Of a stretch of DNA of 64,000 bases, positions 1-9,223 are shown piece after piece (the first letter of the stretch is position 1; the number at the start of each line of letters is the position of its first letter). A program made the translations under genes and the position numbers. The notes under the pieces were generated by a model. That model had not been told where the DNA came from and did no database searches. It saw only the letters and a program-made list of their open reading frames with translations. The stretch is from Amorphoplanes digitatis (GTDB taxonomy: Bacteria; Actinomycetota; Actinomycetes; Mycobacteriales; Micromonosporaceae), in contig NZ_JACHNH010000001.1 in assembly GCF_014205335.1 (NCBI RefSeq), positions 6,690,501-6,754,500 of the forward strand. The letters run 5' to 3'.

Positions 1-2
1 GG

Positions 3-2054
<2,052 letters not shown>

Positions 2055-2071
2055 CGAAGTACGCCTGAGCC

Positions 2072-2105
2072 GATGCCCCGTCGCCCACCCGGGCGGCGGG
2101 GCATC
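2072..2105 (+). terminator. Intrinsic terminator after acnA
   Basis: A near-perfect 15-bp GC stem: GATGCCCCG (2072-2080) pairs with CGGGGCATC (2097-2105), extended inward by CGCCC/GGGCG, loop ACCC. It lies 18 nt after the acnA stop and before glnR. There is no clear T tract, which is common in this GC range. Confidence 0.75.
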
Positions 2106-2171
2106 GCGCCGTTCCCACGCCTGTGAGCTGCCGGAAAGCTGCTGGAAACATGGGTGTTGCACGCTGTGGCA

Positions 2172-2915
2172 ATGGAGATCCTGCTGCTGGCCACCCGTCC
2201 CGGCGCTGCCGCGGAGGATCGAGCCCTGCCGGCGCTCGATCTGCTGCGGTACTCCCTTCGGGTCGGCACCTACGACGTACAGGCCCTGCTGTCCGGCGCC
2301 GACCCCGATGTCGTGCTCGTCGACGCGCGGCGTGACCTGCTCGACGCCCGCGACCTGTGCCGCCTGCTGCGCACGACGGGGCTGCGGGTGCCGCTGCTCG
2401 CCGTCGTCGAGGAGGCCGGGCTGATCGCCATGGCCGCCGACTGGGGACTGGACGACGTGCTGCTCACCGGCGCCGGGCCGGCCGAGGTCGAGGCCCGGCT
2501 GCGGCTGGCGGCGGCGCGGGTGTCCGGCGGCGCCGCGGGCGCCACCAGCGGCCTGGTCAACGCCGGTGAGCTCGTGATCGACCCGCACACCTACTCCGCG
2601 CGGCTCAAGGGTCGCCAGCTCGACCTCACCTACAAGGAGTTCGAGCTGCTGAAGTTCCTGGCCCAGCACCCGGGCCGGGTGTTCAGCCGCGACCAGTTGC
2701 TGCGCGAGGTGTGGGGCTTCGACTACTTCGGCGGCCACCGCACCGTAGACGTGCACGTGCGGCGGCTGCGGGCCAAGCTCGGCTCCGAGTACGAGTCGAT
2801 GATCGGCACCGTCCGGCAGGTCGGCTACAAGCTGGTCCTCGCGCCGCGCCCGACCGATCTCATGCCGGCCACCGAATGGGAGGTCGTCGCGCCCCGGGTC
2901 GCCCTGGAGCTGTAG
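2172..2915 (+). CDS. glnR: GlnR, OmpR-type global nitrogen regulator
   Basis: A DNA-binding activator/repressor of nitrogen assimilation genes (glnA, amtB, nirB and others in Actinobacteria). 247 residues: an N-terminal receiver-like domain (about 1-115) with the conserved Asp in DVVLVDARRD (Asp51), then a winged helix (about 150-230) with LTYKEFELLKFL, VFSRDQLLREVWG and VDVHVRRLRAKL. The receiver lacks the full acidic pocket and no histidine kinase gene is adjacent, as known for GlnR, an orphan that works as a dimer without phosphorylation. Segments such as LLRTTGLRVPLLAVV and ADWGLDDVLL are the GlnR signature rather than MtrA or PhoP. Start: the ATG at 2172 gives the usual N-terminus MEILLLA; no good ribosome-binding site is seen, and the TTG at 2154 is less likely. 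Confidence 0.88.
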   Translation: MEILLLATRPGAAAEDRALPALDLLRYSLRVGTYDVQALLSGADPDVVLVDARRDLLDARDLCRLLRTTGLRVPLLAVVEEAGLIAMAADWGLDDVLLTGAGPAEVEARLRLAAARVSGGAAGATSGLVNAGELVIDPHTYSARLKGRQLDLTYKEFELLKFLAQHPGRVFSRDQLLREVWGFDYFGGHRTVDVHVRRLRAKLGSEYESMIGTVRQVGYKLVLAPRPTDLMPATEWEVVAPRVALEL

Positions 2916-2950
2916 GCGTGCACGCCCGGGAATATGCGAGGCTCTGAGTC

Positions 2951-3196
2951 ATGGATGACAAGACGGTGCTGAGCTGGATCAGCGGCTTGGTCGACGAGGA
3001 GCACAAGCTACGCGGGCAGCTCGGCCGCGGCGAGATCAGCAGCGACGAGGAGCAGGTCCGGCTCCGAGAGCTGGAGGTCGCACTGGACCAGTGCTGGGAC
3101 CTCCTGCGCCGGCGCCGGGCCGCGCGCGATCAGGGCAACGACCCGGACACCGAGCAGGCGCACAGCATCACCGAGGTAGAGGGCTACCTCCAGTGA
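2951..3196 (+). CDS. DUF2630 family protein
   Basis: 81 residues, predicted soluble and highly charged, mostly helical. It matches the DUF2630 family pattern: an N-terminal ISGLVDEEHKLR helix, a LRELEVALDQCWDLLRRRR helix and a short tail ending VEGYLQ. The family is widespread and small in Actinobacteria with no established role; no catalytic residues can be proposed. It follows glnR by 35 nt in the same direction and could share its transcript. A convergent hairpin separates it from the RIO kinase gene. Confidence 0.8.
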   Translation: MDDKTVLSWISGLVDEEHKLRGQLGRGEISSDEEQVRLRELEVALDQCWDLLRRRRAARDQGNDPDTEQAHSITEVEGYLQ

Positions 3197-3207
3197 CGCC
3201 GCCCCGG

Positions 3208-3237
3208 CCGCGGCCGGCGGGTATCCGGCGGCCGCGG
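3208..3237. terminator. Convergent hairpin between DUF2630 and RIO kinase genes
   Basis: CCGCGGCC (3208-3215) pairs with GGCCGCGG (3230-3237); an inner G-C plus three further pairs close around the loop GTAT with a single mismatch. Placed between two convergent stop codons (3196 and 3261), so it can serve both strands. Confidence 0.6.
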
Positions 3238-3260
3238 TCCGGGACGCCTGGCGCGGCGCC

Positions 3261-4178
3261 TCACAGCAGCCCCGCCTCGTAGCACAGCCGCTCGATGAGG
3301 CCGTCCGCGTCGACCCTCAGGCCGCGCGCGGTGAACCAGCCGGCCACGTTGCGCACGTCGCGGGCCAGGAACTCGCCGCCCTGCGGGTTGGCGATGAGGT
3401 CGACGATCTGCGGCATGTCGATGATCACCAGGCGGCCCTGGTGCACCAGCGTGTTGTACGGCGACAGGTCGCCGTGCGCGATCTGGGTACGCGCCAGCAC
3501 GCTGAGCGCCTCGGTCATCTGACTCCACAGGTCCTCGAGACCGTCGTGGTCCGTGCGCACCTGCGCGAGCCGCGGCGCGGCCTCCCCGGTCTCCCAGTCG
3601 CCGATGAACTCCAGCATCAGCTCGGTGCCGATCAGCTGCACCGGGTACGGCACCGAGATCGTGCCGCCCTCCTGGCCGACCTGCCAGAGCCGCGACAGCG
3701 CGCCGAACTCGGCCGCCGCCCACTGCCCGGCGATGAGCTCCTTGCCGAACGCGGTCCGGTTGGTCATGGCCCGCATCTCGCGGGACCGGCGCACCCGCCG
3801 CCCCTCCAGGTAGCCCGCGTCGCGGTGGAAGAGCCGGTGGTCGCCGTCGCGGTAGCGCTTGGCCGCGAGCACGGCGACCCGGTCGGTGCCGGGCACGGCA
3901 CGGCGCACGAGGTGCACGTCCGCCTCTTTGCCGGTCTTGAGGATGCCCAGCTCGGTGTCGACGGCCCCGTGCTCGGTGCGGACCCAGTCGGGTCGCGGCA
4001 GCGGGCCGTGCAGCGCACCGTCCCACGTCGACCAGCGGTCGCCGGTCTCGGGCAGGTCGGGGTCCTCGGAAAGGGCCGGCTCGAGCCGGCCCCGCTTTAC
4101 GAAGTCGGCTTCGTCGTCGTCGAACTTACGGCGGCCGCGGCGCATGGTGGCCGGGCCGAAAGAGTCGTGCTCTCGCAC
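3261..4178 (-). CDS. RIO-family serine/threonine kinase
   Basis: An atypical protein kinase of the RIO1 group. Visible motifs: the nucleotide-binding start GKEADVHLV, the catalytic lysine in LAAKRYRDG, the catalytic loop HGDLSPYNTL, and the RIO metal-binding IDMPQIVD in place of DFG. It lacks the activation loop and substrate lobe of classical kinases, as RIO kinases do. The N-terminal 60 residues are Arg/Asp-rich. In bacteria the substrate is unknown; archaeal and eukaryotic relatives act in ribosome maturation. Start: the GTG at 4178 (VREHDSFG) has GGAG 8 nt upstream; the ATG at 4145 is an alternative 11 codons later. Length 305 residues. Confidence 0.85.
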   Translation of the reverse strand: MREHDSFGPATMRRGRRKFDDDEADFVKRGRLEPALSEDPDLPETGDRWSTWDGALHGPLPRPDWVRTEHGAVDTELGILKTGKEADVHLVRRAVPGTDRVAVLAAKRYRDGDHRLFHRDAGYLEGRRVRRSREMRAMTNRTAFGKELIAGQWAAAEFGALSRLWQVGQEGGTISVPYPVQLIGTELMLEFIGDWETGEAAPRLAQVRTDHDGLEDLWSQMTEALSVLARTQIAHGDLSPYNTLVHQGRLVIIDMPQIVDLIANPQGGEFLARDVRNVAGWFTARGLRVDADGLIERLCYEAGLL

Positions 4179-4331
4179 TGGAGGGTCTCCTCGGAAGAGA
4201 AAGAAAGAACAAGAACCTGGGCATGGCGAAGGACAACGACAGCCATGAGGTCCACCCCCTTCTCTTCTAGGAATCCTGCGGAGCACGTACGCGGTGCACT
4301 CTTCCGGGCGACCCCGGACGGCGCAACCGAT

Positions 4332-4979
4332 TTATCGGGCCGCCATCACGGCGGACAGCCCCTGGATCACGTTGCCGACCACCCGGGTCGGCGCGAACCG
4401 GTTGTCGATCCAGTCCCGGCCGCGGTGCAGCCAGACGCTGGGCAGCCCCATCGCGGCGGCACCGCCGATGTCGGCCTCCGGGCTGTCGCCGACGATCCAG
4501 GCGCCGCCGAGGCGCATCCGGACCCGCTGGGCGGCCAGCGCGAAAATGCGCGGATTGGGCTTGCTCACCCCGGCCTGCTCCGAAATCACCCAGTCGGCGA
4601 CATAGCGGTCCAGCCCGGTACGCCGGATCCGGCTCTCCTGCTGCTCGTGCGGGCCGTTGGTGACCACCACCGGCACCCACCCGGAATCACCGGCGATCCG
4701 CAGCGCACAGGCCACGAGCGGGTCGAGCCGCTCGTACGCCAGCGGGCCCTCGTGCAGCTCCTCGAGCAGGTCGATCGAGGGGATTTGCAGCTGGTAGCGG
4801 TCGCGGATCAGGTCCGCGAGGTCCCAGCGCGAGGTAAGCCCGTCGGCGTCCACGGACAGTAGCCACTCGAGGTCCTCGTGCGGCGCCGAGATCTCGTCGA
4901 GGAAGCCTTTCGCCCACAGCCGGAACGCCCCGCTGCGATCGAGCAGGGTGTCGTCCAGGGCAAGGAAGACGAGAGGCAC
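4332..4979 (-). CDS. HAD-like hydrolase lacking the nucleophilic Asp
   Basis: 215-residue haloacid dehalogenase fold protein. Motif II (VVVTNGP), motif III (GVSKPNP) and motif IV (VGDSPEADIGG) are intact, with a helical cap between residues about 20 and 85. Motif I reads LALDDTLLD where active phosphatases have FDLDDTL, so the first Asp, the nucleophile, is Ala. If the sequence is correct the protein should not form the aspartyl-phosphate intermediate. Start: the GTG at 4979 lies 6 nt after a TACAGT box (4986-4991, minus strand), fitting a leaderless mRNA; upstream in-frame ATGs have no support. It is divergent from the TetR gene with a 160-nt shared region. Confidence 0.8.
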   Translation of the reverse strand: MPLVFLALDDTLLDRSGAFRLWAKGFLDEISAPHEDLEWLLSVDADGLTSRWDLADLIRDRYQLQIPSIDLLEELHEGPLAYERLDPLVACALRIAGDSGWVPVVVTNGPHEQQESRIRRTGLDRYVADWVISEQAGVSKPNPRIFALAAQRVRMRLGGAWIVGDSPEADIGGAAAMGLPSVWLHRGRDWIDNRFAPTRVVGNVIQGLSAVMAAR

Positions 4980-5140
4980 CCGCGCACTGTACGTGAGTGA
5001 TTCCGGAGCCGACAGTCCAAGAGTGTTAACAAAGATTCGCCCGGATGGCTGTTTTCGCGCCATGCGAGAGTGAATCCCGGACTCTGGCAAGCCGTACGTA
5101 CGGATTGCAAGGGCCCGAAGGTCCATGACACGATCTCAGC

Positions 5141-5719
5141 GTGCCCAGGGTAAGCCAGGACCAGCTCGACGCCCGCCGCCACGAGATCCTCGCCGCGGCG
5201 CGGGGGTGCTTCGCCCGCTTCGGCTACGAGGGCGCCACCGTGCGCCGGCTCGAGGAGGCCACCAGCCTCTCGCGGGGCGCGATTTTCCATCATTTTCGCG
5301 ATAAGGACTCGCTCTTCCTCGCGGTCGCCGAGGACGACGCCGCCGCCATGGTGGAGACCGTCGCCCGCGACGGTCTGGTCCAGGTCATGCGTGACCTGCT
5401 CGGACAGGCCCGCTCCAGCGACGGCGACACCGCCGGCTGGCTCGGCACCCAGCTGGAGGTCTCCCGGCGGCTGCGTACCGACCCCGAGTTCGCCAAGCGC
5501 TGGGCCGAGCGCTCGGCCGCCATCGCCGAGGCCACCCGCGAGCGCCTGGAGCGCCAGCGCGAGGCCGGCGTGCTCCGCGACGACGTGCCGGTCGAGGTCC
5601 TCACCCAGTTCCTGGAGCTGGCGTATGACGGCATGGTCCTGCACCTGGCCACCGGCCGCCCCGCGGGCGAGCTGGGCCGGGTGCTCGACGTCGTGGAGGA
5701 AGCCGTCCGGCGCCGGTGA
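5141..5719 (+). CDS. acnR: TetR regulator, AcnR/Rv1474c type
   Basis: 192 residues. The N-terminal helix-turn-helix (about 10-56) contains ARRHEILAAARGCFARFGYEG and the recognition region SLSRGAIFHHFRDKDSLF. The C-terminal ligand and dimer domain contains WAERSAAIAEATRERLERQ. It closely resembles the TetR protein encoded next to aconitase in mycobacteria (Rv1474c) and in role Corynebacterium AcnR, which represses acn and senses citrate or iron-related signals. Here it lies 3 kb downstream of acnA with four genes between. The AcnR assignment rests on remembered family similarity and proximity; no operator at acnA can be checked because that promoter is outside the window. GTG start; a CACGAT box lies 6 nt upstream. 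Confidence 0.72.
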   Translation: MPRVSQDQLDARRHEILAAARGCFARFGYEGATVRRLEEATSLSRGAIFHHFRDKDSLFLAVAEDDAAAMVETVARDGLVQVMRDLLGQARSSDGDTAGWLGTQLEVSRRLRTDPEFAKRWAERSAAIAEATRERLERQREAGVLRDDVPVEVLTQFLELAYDGMVLHLATGRPAGELGRVLDVVEEAVRRR

Positions 5720-5782
5720 CCGGGGGTTTGCGGTGACCTGCACAATGAGGCCCTGAAACCGCGCGAGCTCGGGAGGTCGGAC

Positions 5783-6718
5783 ATGAATCTCGCAGCGCAG
5801 GGCAACACCTGGGGCATCACCGGACCGAGCTTTCTGATCTTCTACGTCTCCGTCGTGGTGGCCGTCGCGATCCTGGCGGCGATCCACCGGCGGATCCTCT
5901 TCGCGGGCAACCGCGGCGCGCACGTCGAGCGGCTCAACCCGCAGCAGGTCGCGTACCTCAACGGCGGCGACCGGCTCGCCGTCTACGCCGCGCTCGGCGG
6001 GCTGCGCGGCGCCGAGGCGATCGCCAGCAACTCCGGCAAGACCCTGCGCCAGGCCGGGCCGCTGCCGGCCGGCGCCACCGCGCTGGACTCGGCGATCTAC
6101 AACGCGGCCGGGCGGGGCATCCGGGCCCGGGACGTCATCGGCGACGAGTGGGTCGTCGCGGCGCTGCGCCAACAGCGCGAGGCGCTCGAGGCGCAGGGCC
6201 TCGCGGTGCCGCCCGCCCAGGCGAAGGTGGCCCGGCTCTGGGCGCTGGCCGGCGCGGCCCTCGTGCTGCTCGGCGTGGCCCGGCTGGTCGACGGCGTGCA
6301 GAACGACAAGCCCGTCCTCTTCCTCGTCTTCGCCATCGCGCTCGCGGTCATCCTGTCGATCTCGATGCTGCGCAGGAGCCGGCGGCGGGCCACCCGGGTC
6401 GCCGACAAGGGCATGACCGCGCTGCGCCGCAAGCACGAGTACCTGTCGCCGCGGATGTCCCCGTCCTACGCGACCTACGGCGCCACCGGCGCCGGGATGG
6501 GCGTGGCGCTGTTCGGCGCGGCGTCGCTCTACACGATGGACCCGGCGTTCGCCTCCGAGGCGGAGATCCAGCGGATCAACTCCACCGCCGGCGCGAACGG
6601 CTCGTCCTATTCCTGCGGAGGCAGCAGCAGCGGCGGAGACTCGGGCGGCAGCTCGTGCGGCGGCGGCAGCTCCTGCGGCGGCGGAGGCGGGTGCGGCGGG
6701 GGCGGGTGCGGCGGGTGA
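5783..6718 (+). CDS. TIGR04222-type membrane protein with Gly/Ser/Cys tail, probable MNIO substrate
   Basis: 311 residues. A membrane segment at about 16-36, a soluble stretch to about 145, a pair of membrane segments (about 150-172 and 178-196), a basic stop (LRRSRRRATR), then a weakly hydrophobic stretch near 235-260. The last 35 residues are nearly pure Gly, Ser and Cys, with Cys at 278, 292, 298, 304 and 309 in SCGG, SSCGGG and GCGGGG contexts. This layout is the TIGR04222 family, which in Actinobacteria is often next to DUF692 genes. The stop codon overlaps the DUF692 start (GTGA), so the two are translationally coupled. Inference: the tail is the peptide that DUF692 oxidises. RBS GGGAGG is 9 nt before the ATG. 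Function of the mature protein is unknown. Confidence 0.8.
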   Translation: MNLAAQGNTWGITGPSFLIFYVSVVVAVAILAAIHRRILFAGNRGAHVERLNPQQVAYLNGGDRLAVYAALGGLRGAEAIASNSGKTLRQAGPLPAGATALDSAIYNAAGRGIRARDVIGDEWVVAALRQQREALEAQGLAVPPAQAKVARLWALAGAALVLLGVARLVDGVQNDKPVLFLVFAIALAVILSISMLRRSRRRATRVADKGMTALRRKHEYLSPRMSPSYATYGATGAGMGVALFGAASLYTMDPAFASEAEIQRINSTAGANGSSYSCGGSSSGGDSGGSSCGGGSSCGGGGGCGGGGCGG

Positions 6719-7533
6719 CCACCTCGTACGGGGTGGGCATCGGCTGGCGGCCCGAGATCTCCGGCTTCGTCGCCGAGCTGCCGGGCCTGGGCTTCGCCGA
6801 GGTGGTCGCCGAGTCGGTGCACGCGCACGGCGACCTGCCGCCCGGCCTGGCCGAGCTGCTCGACCGCGGCGTCGCCGTCGTGCCGCACGGGGTGAAGCTG
6901 TCGCTGGGCGGCGCGGAGCCGGTCGAGCCGGCCCGCGTCGCACACCTCGCCGCGGTGGCCGAGCGCCTGGCCGCGCCGCTGGTCAGCGAGCACATCGCGT
7001 TCGTCCGGGCCGGCGGCGTGGAGGCCGGACACCTGTTGCCGGTCCCGCGCAGCCGCGAGGCCGTCGACGCGGTGGTCGCCAACGTCCGGCGCACCCAGGC
7101 CGAGCTGTCCGTGCCGATCGCGCTCGAGCCGATCGCCGCGCTCTTCGACTGGCCCGACGACGAGATGGACGAGGGCGCGTTCCTGACCGAGATCCTGGAG
7201 CGCACCGACGCCCTGCTGCTGCTCGACGTGGCGAACGTCTACGCGAACGCCCGCAACCGGGGCACCGAGCCGGCCGACCTGTTCGACCGGCTGCCGCTGG
7301 AACGGGTCGCGTACGTGCACGTGGCGGGCGGCGCCGAGCACGACGGCATCTACCACGACACGCACACCGACGCGGTGCCCCAGCCGGTCCTCGACCTGGT
7401 CACGGCGCTGTGCGAGCGGCACCGGCCGCCCGCGCTGATGCTCGAACGCGACGGCGACTACCCGGCGGCGGCCGAGCTGCGCCGCGAACTGGACGCCATC
7501 GCGGCCGCCTCCGGCTACCCCGCCGTGACATGA
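6715..7533 (+). CDS. DUF692 family multinuclear non-heme iron oxidase (MNIO)
   Basis: 272-residue TIM-barrel enzyme. Candidate iron ligands are at the family positions: His58 (VVPHGVKLSLG), His93 (SEHIAF), Glu138 (ALEPIAALF), Asp171 and Asn174 (LLDVANVYAN), His202 (YVHVAGG), Asp215/His217/Asp219 (DTHTDAVP) and the Glu of MLERDGD. Characterised relatives (MbnB, TglH, ApyH, BufB types) use two or three irons and O2 to convert Cys or other side chains of ribosomal peptides into oxazolone/thioamide, thiazole-type or excised-carbon products. Start: the GTG at 6715 overlaps the previous stop; the following ATG-rich frame upstream is not used. The adjacent Cys-rich membrane protein is the obvious substrate candidate, and the third gene the obvious partner. 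Confidence 0.9.
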   Translation: MTTSYGVGIGWRPEISGFVAELPGLGFAEVVAESVHAHGDLPPGLAELLDRGVAVVPHGVKLSLGGAEPVEPARVAHLAAVAERLAAPLVSEHIAFVRAGGVEAGHLLPVPRSREAVDAVVANVRRTQAELSVPIALEPIAALFDWPDDEMDEGAFLTEILERTDALLLLDVANVYANARNRGTEPADLFDRLPLERVAYVHVAGGAEHDGIYHDTHTDAVPQPVLDLVTALCERHRPPALMLERDGDYPAAAELRRELDAIAAASGYPAVT

Positions 7534-7985
7534 CGTCGCTGGAGCGGCGGCAGGCGGAGCTGGTGGCCGCGCTGACGGCCGGTGCCGCCGTACCGCCGGG
7601 ATTCGACGGCCGGCTGGTCGAGGCGGCCCGGGTCGCGCTGCTCAGAAAGCGCGCCGGTGAGGTCGCGCGGCACTGGCCGGAGCTGGCCGCGGCGTTCGGC
7701 CGCGGCTGGCCGCGCCGGTGGTCGGCGTGGGCCGCGGCCCGGCCGACGCGGGGCTCGCTGCGCGACGGCTGGGACCTGGCCCGCGACCTGCGCGCGGCCG
7801 GCGAGCTGCCGGCCCCGGCGGGCGCCGAGCTGGCGACCCGCGAGGCGCTGATGTCCTACGACGGAGTGTCGGCGCCGCGCACCCGGCGGGCGCCGGCCGT
7901 GCGCGGCGCCGCCGGCTCGCTCGTCGTCCAGTTCGCCGGCCGGGTACGCGTGCTGCGCCGCCCCGCCGCCGGACCGCACCGGTAG
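7530..7985 (+). CDS. MNIO partner protein, small helical
   Basis: 151 residues, no signal peptide or membrane segment. Helical N-terminal half with GFDGRLVEAARVALLRKRAGEVARHWPEL, here split: GFDGRLVEAARVALL then RKRAGEVARHWPEL; the pattern of a conserved Trp-Pro after an Arg-rich helix recalls the DUF2063 partners of other MNIO systems, but similarity is weak. The C-terminal 40 residues are basic and Pro/Ala-rich. ATGA overlap with the DUF692 stop makes it the third coupled gene. By analogy with MbnC, TglI and BufC it would bind the precursor and present it to the oxidase. The role is inferred from position; the sequence alone does not identify it. Confidence 0.7.
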   Translation: MTSLERRQAELVAALTAGAAVPPGFDGRLVEAARVALLRKRAGEVARHWPELAAAFGRGWPRRWSAWAAARPTRGSLRDGWDLARDLRAAGELPAPAGAELATREALMSYDGVSAPRTRRAPAVRGAAGSLVVQFAGRVRVLRRPAAGPHR

Positions 7986-7994
7986 CCGCGCCGC

Positions 7995-8735
7995 GTGGAC
8001 GGCTCCGTGCTCGTCACCGGCGCGTCCCGCGGGCTCGGCGCGCACATCGCCCGGCGGCTTGCCGCGGACGGCCGGCCCGTCGCGGTCAACTACCTGCCCG
8101 ACCCCGAGGACGCCGAGCGGGTCGTCGCGGACATCAGGGACGCGGGCGGACGCGCGGCCGCCTTCCGGGCCGACGTCACCGACGAGCGGGACGTGTCCGC
8201 GCTGGTGGCGGCGGTCGAGGCCGAGCTGGGGCCGGTCGCGGTGCTCATCCCGAACGCGACCGGCCCGCAGCCGCTTATCGACGCCATCGACGTGACCTGG
8301 CAGGACCACCTCGACCAGCTCACGTTCTTCGTGAAGAGCCCGACCCTGCTCATGCGGGCGGTGGCACCGGGCATGCGGGCCCGCGGCGGCGGCCGGATCA
8401 TCCAGATCGGATCGGACGCGTTCGAACGGGCCGCGCCGGGCATGTCGGCCTACAACGCGGCGAAGGGCGCCCAGATCTCCCTGACCCGGACCTGGGCCCG
8501 GGAGCTGGGGCCGTGGGGCATCACGGTGAACCTGGTCGCGCCGGGCTGGATCCCGGTGGAGCGCCACGCGCAGGTCCCACCGCGGTACCTGGAGGAGTAC
8601 CGGCGGGCCGTGCCGCTGGGCCGGATGGGCACGCCCGCGGAGATCGCCGACGTGGTGGCGTTCCTGGCCTCCGACGGCGCCCGCTTCATCACCGGCGAGC
8701 GCATCACGGTCAACGGCGGCCACACCATCGACTGA
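7995..8735 (+). CDS. SDR family oxidoreductase (FabG-like)
   Basis: 246 residues, classical short-chain dehydrogenase. Cofactor motif TGASRGLG near the N-terminus, NAT in place of the usual NAG (IPNATGPQP), catalytic Ser in IQIGSDAF and Tyr-Lys in YNAAKGAQ; C-terminal GERITVNGGHTID. The second Arg-free basic position after the first strand (NYLPDPED) leaves NAD versus NADP open. Substrate unknown. GTG start at 7995, 10 nt after the MNIO partner gene, so it may be on the same transcript, but it belongs to a very large family and a functional link to the modification system is not implied. Confidence 0.85.
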   Translation: MDGSVLVTGASRGLGAHIARRLAADGRPVAVNYLPDPEDAERVVADIRDAGGRAAAFRADVTDERDVSALVAAVEAELGPVAVLIPNATGPQPLIDAIDVTWQDHLDQLTFFVKSPTLLMRAVAPGMRARGGGRIIQIGSDAFERAAPGMSAYNAAKGAQISLTRTWARELGPWGITVNLVAPGWIPVERHAQVPPRYLEEYRRAVPLGRMGTPAEIADVVAFLASDGARFITGERITVNGGHTID

Positions 8736-8742
8736 GCGGTGC

Positions 8743-9105
8743 TCAGCCCGGCATCGCCGGCGCCCGGTCGATGAAGCCCAGGACCGTTCGGATGCGGCCG
8801 TCCGGGCCGAACTCCGCGACGTCGAAGCCCACCACCAGCGGCTCCCCGCCGGCCGGGCCCAGGTGCCAGGTAAAACGCGCCTGGTCGTGGTGCGCGTCCA
8901 CCGGGCCGCCGGGCGTGAAGACCAGGCCGGGGAACCGGTCCTGCGCCACGCCGATCAGGTGCCCCAGCGCGCCGTGCCCCTCGACCGCGGCGAACGGATC
9001 GACGTACCGGACGTCGGCCGTGAACGCCTCCTCGATCCGCGCACTGCGCTCGGCCGGCTCCGCGTTCCAGGCGGCCAGGTACCGCTCCACCGCAAGCTTG
9101 CTCAT
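8743..9105 (-). CDS. SnoaL-like / NTF2-fold protein
   Basis: 120 residues with the cone-shaped NTF2-like pattern: helix MSKLAVERYLAAWNA, then ADVRYVDPFAAVEG, PDGRIRTVLGFID at the end. SnoaL-like proteins include polyketide cyclases, dehydratases and many small-molecule binders; the conserved Asp in YVDPF is often functional. Convergent with the SDR (7 nt between stops) and divergent from the XRE regulator. The operator-like repeat at 9171-9191 lies in the shared upstream region, so it is probably the regulator's target. Confidence 0.75.
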   Translation of the reverse strand: MSKLAVERYLAAWNAEPAERSARIEEAFTADVRYVDPFAAVEGHGALGHLIGVAQDRFPGLVFTPGGPVDAHHDQARFTWHLGPAGGEPLVVGFDVAEFGPDGRIRTVLGFIDRAPAMPG

Positions 9106-9170
9106 GGCGATCTCCCTTACAGGTCGGTGAGGTTTGCCGGACCACCGTCGCCCGGTACGGGTAGCCGGGT

Positions 9171-9191
9171 CGATTACCTCCCGGGTAATCG
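9171..9191. promoter_or_regulatory. 8-bp perfect inverted repeat, candidate XRE operator
   Basis: CGATTACC (9171-9178) and GGTAATCG (9184-9191) with spacer TCCCG. It sits between the divergent SnoaL-like and XRE genes, 20 nt upstream of the regulator's TACGAT box (9212-9217), a position suited to autoregulation and control of the divergent gene. Confidence 0.6.
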
Positions 9192-9223
9192 GCGCGCGGC
9201 GACGGGCTGCCTACGATCGGGGC

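Noticed and set aside
4808..6943. 711-codon minus-strand ORF over TetR and the membrane-protein gene
   Set aside because: Shadow of two genes with clear motifs on the plus strand; product is low-complexity Arg/Ala/Gly.
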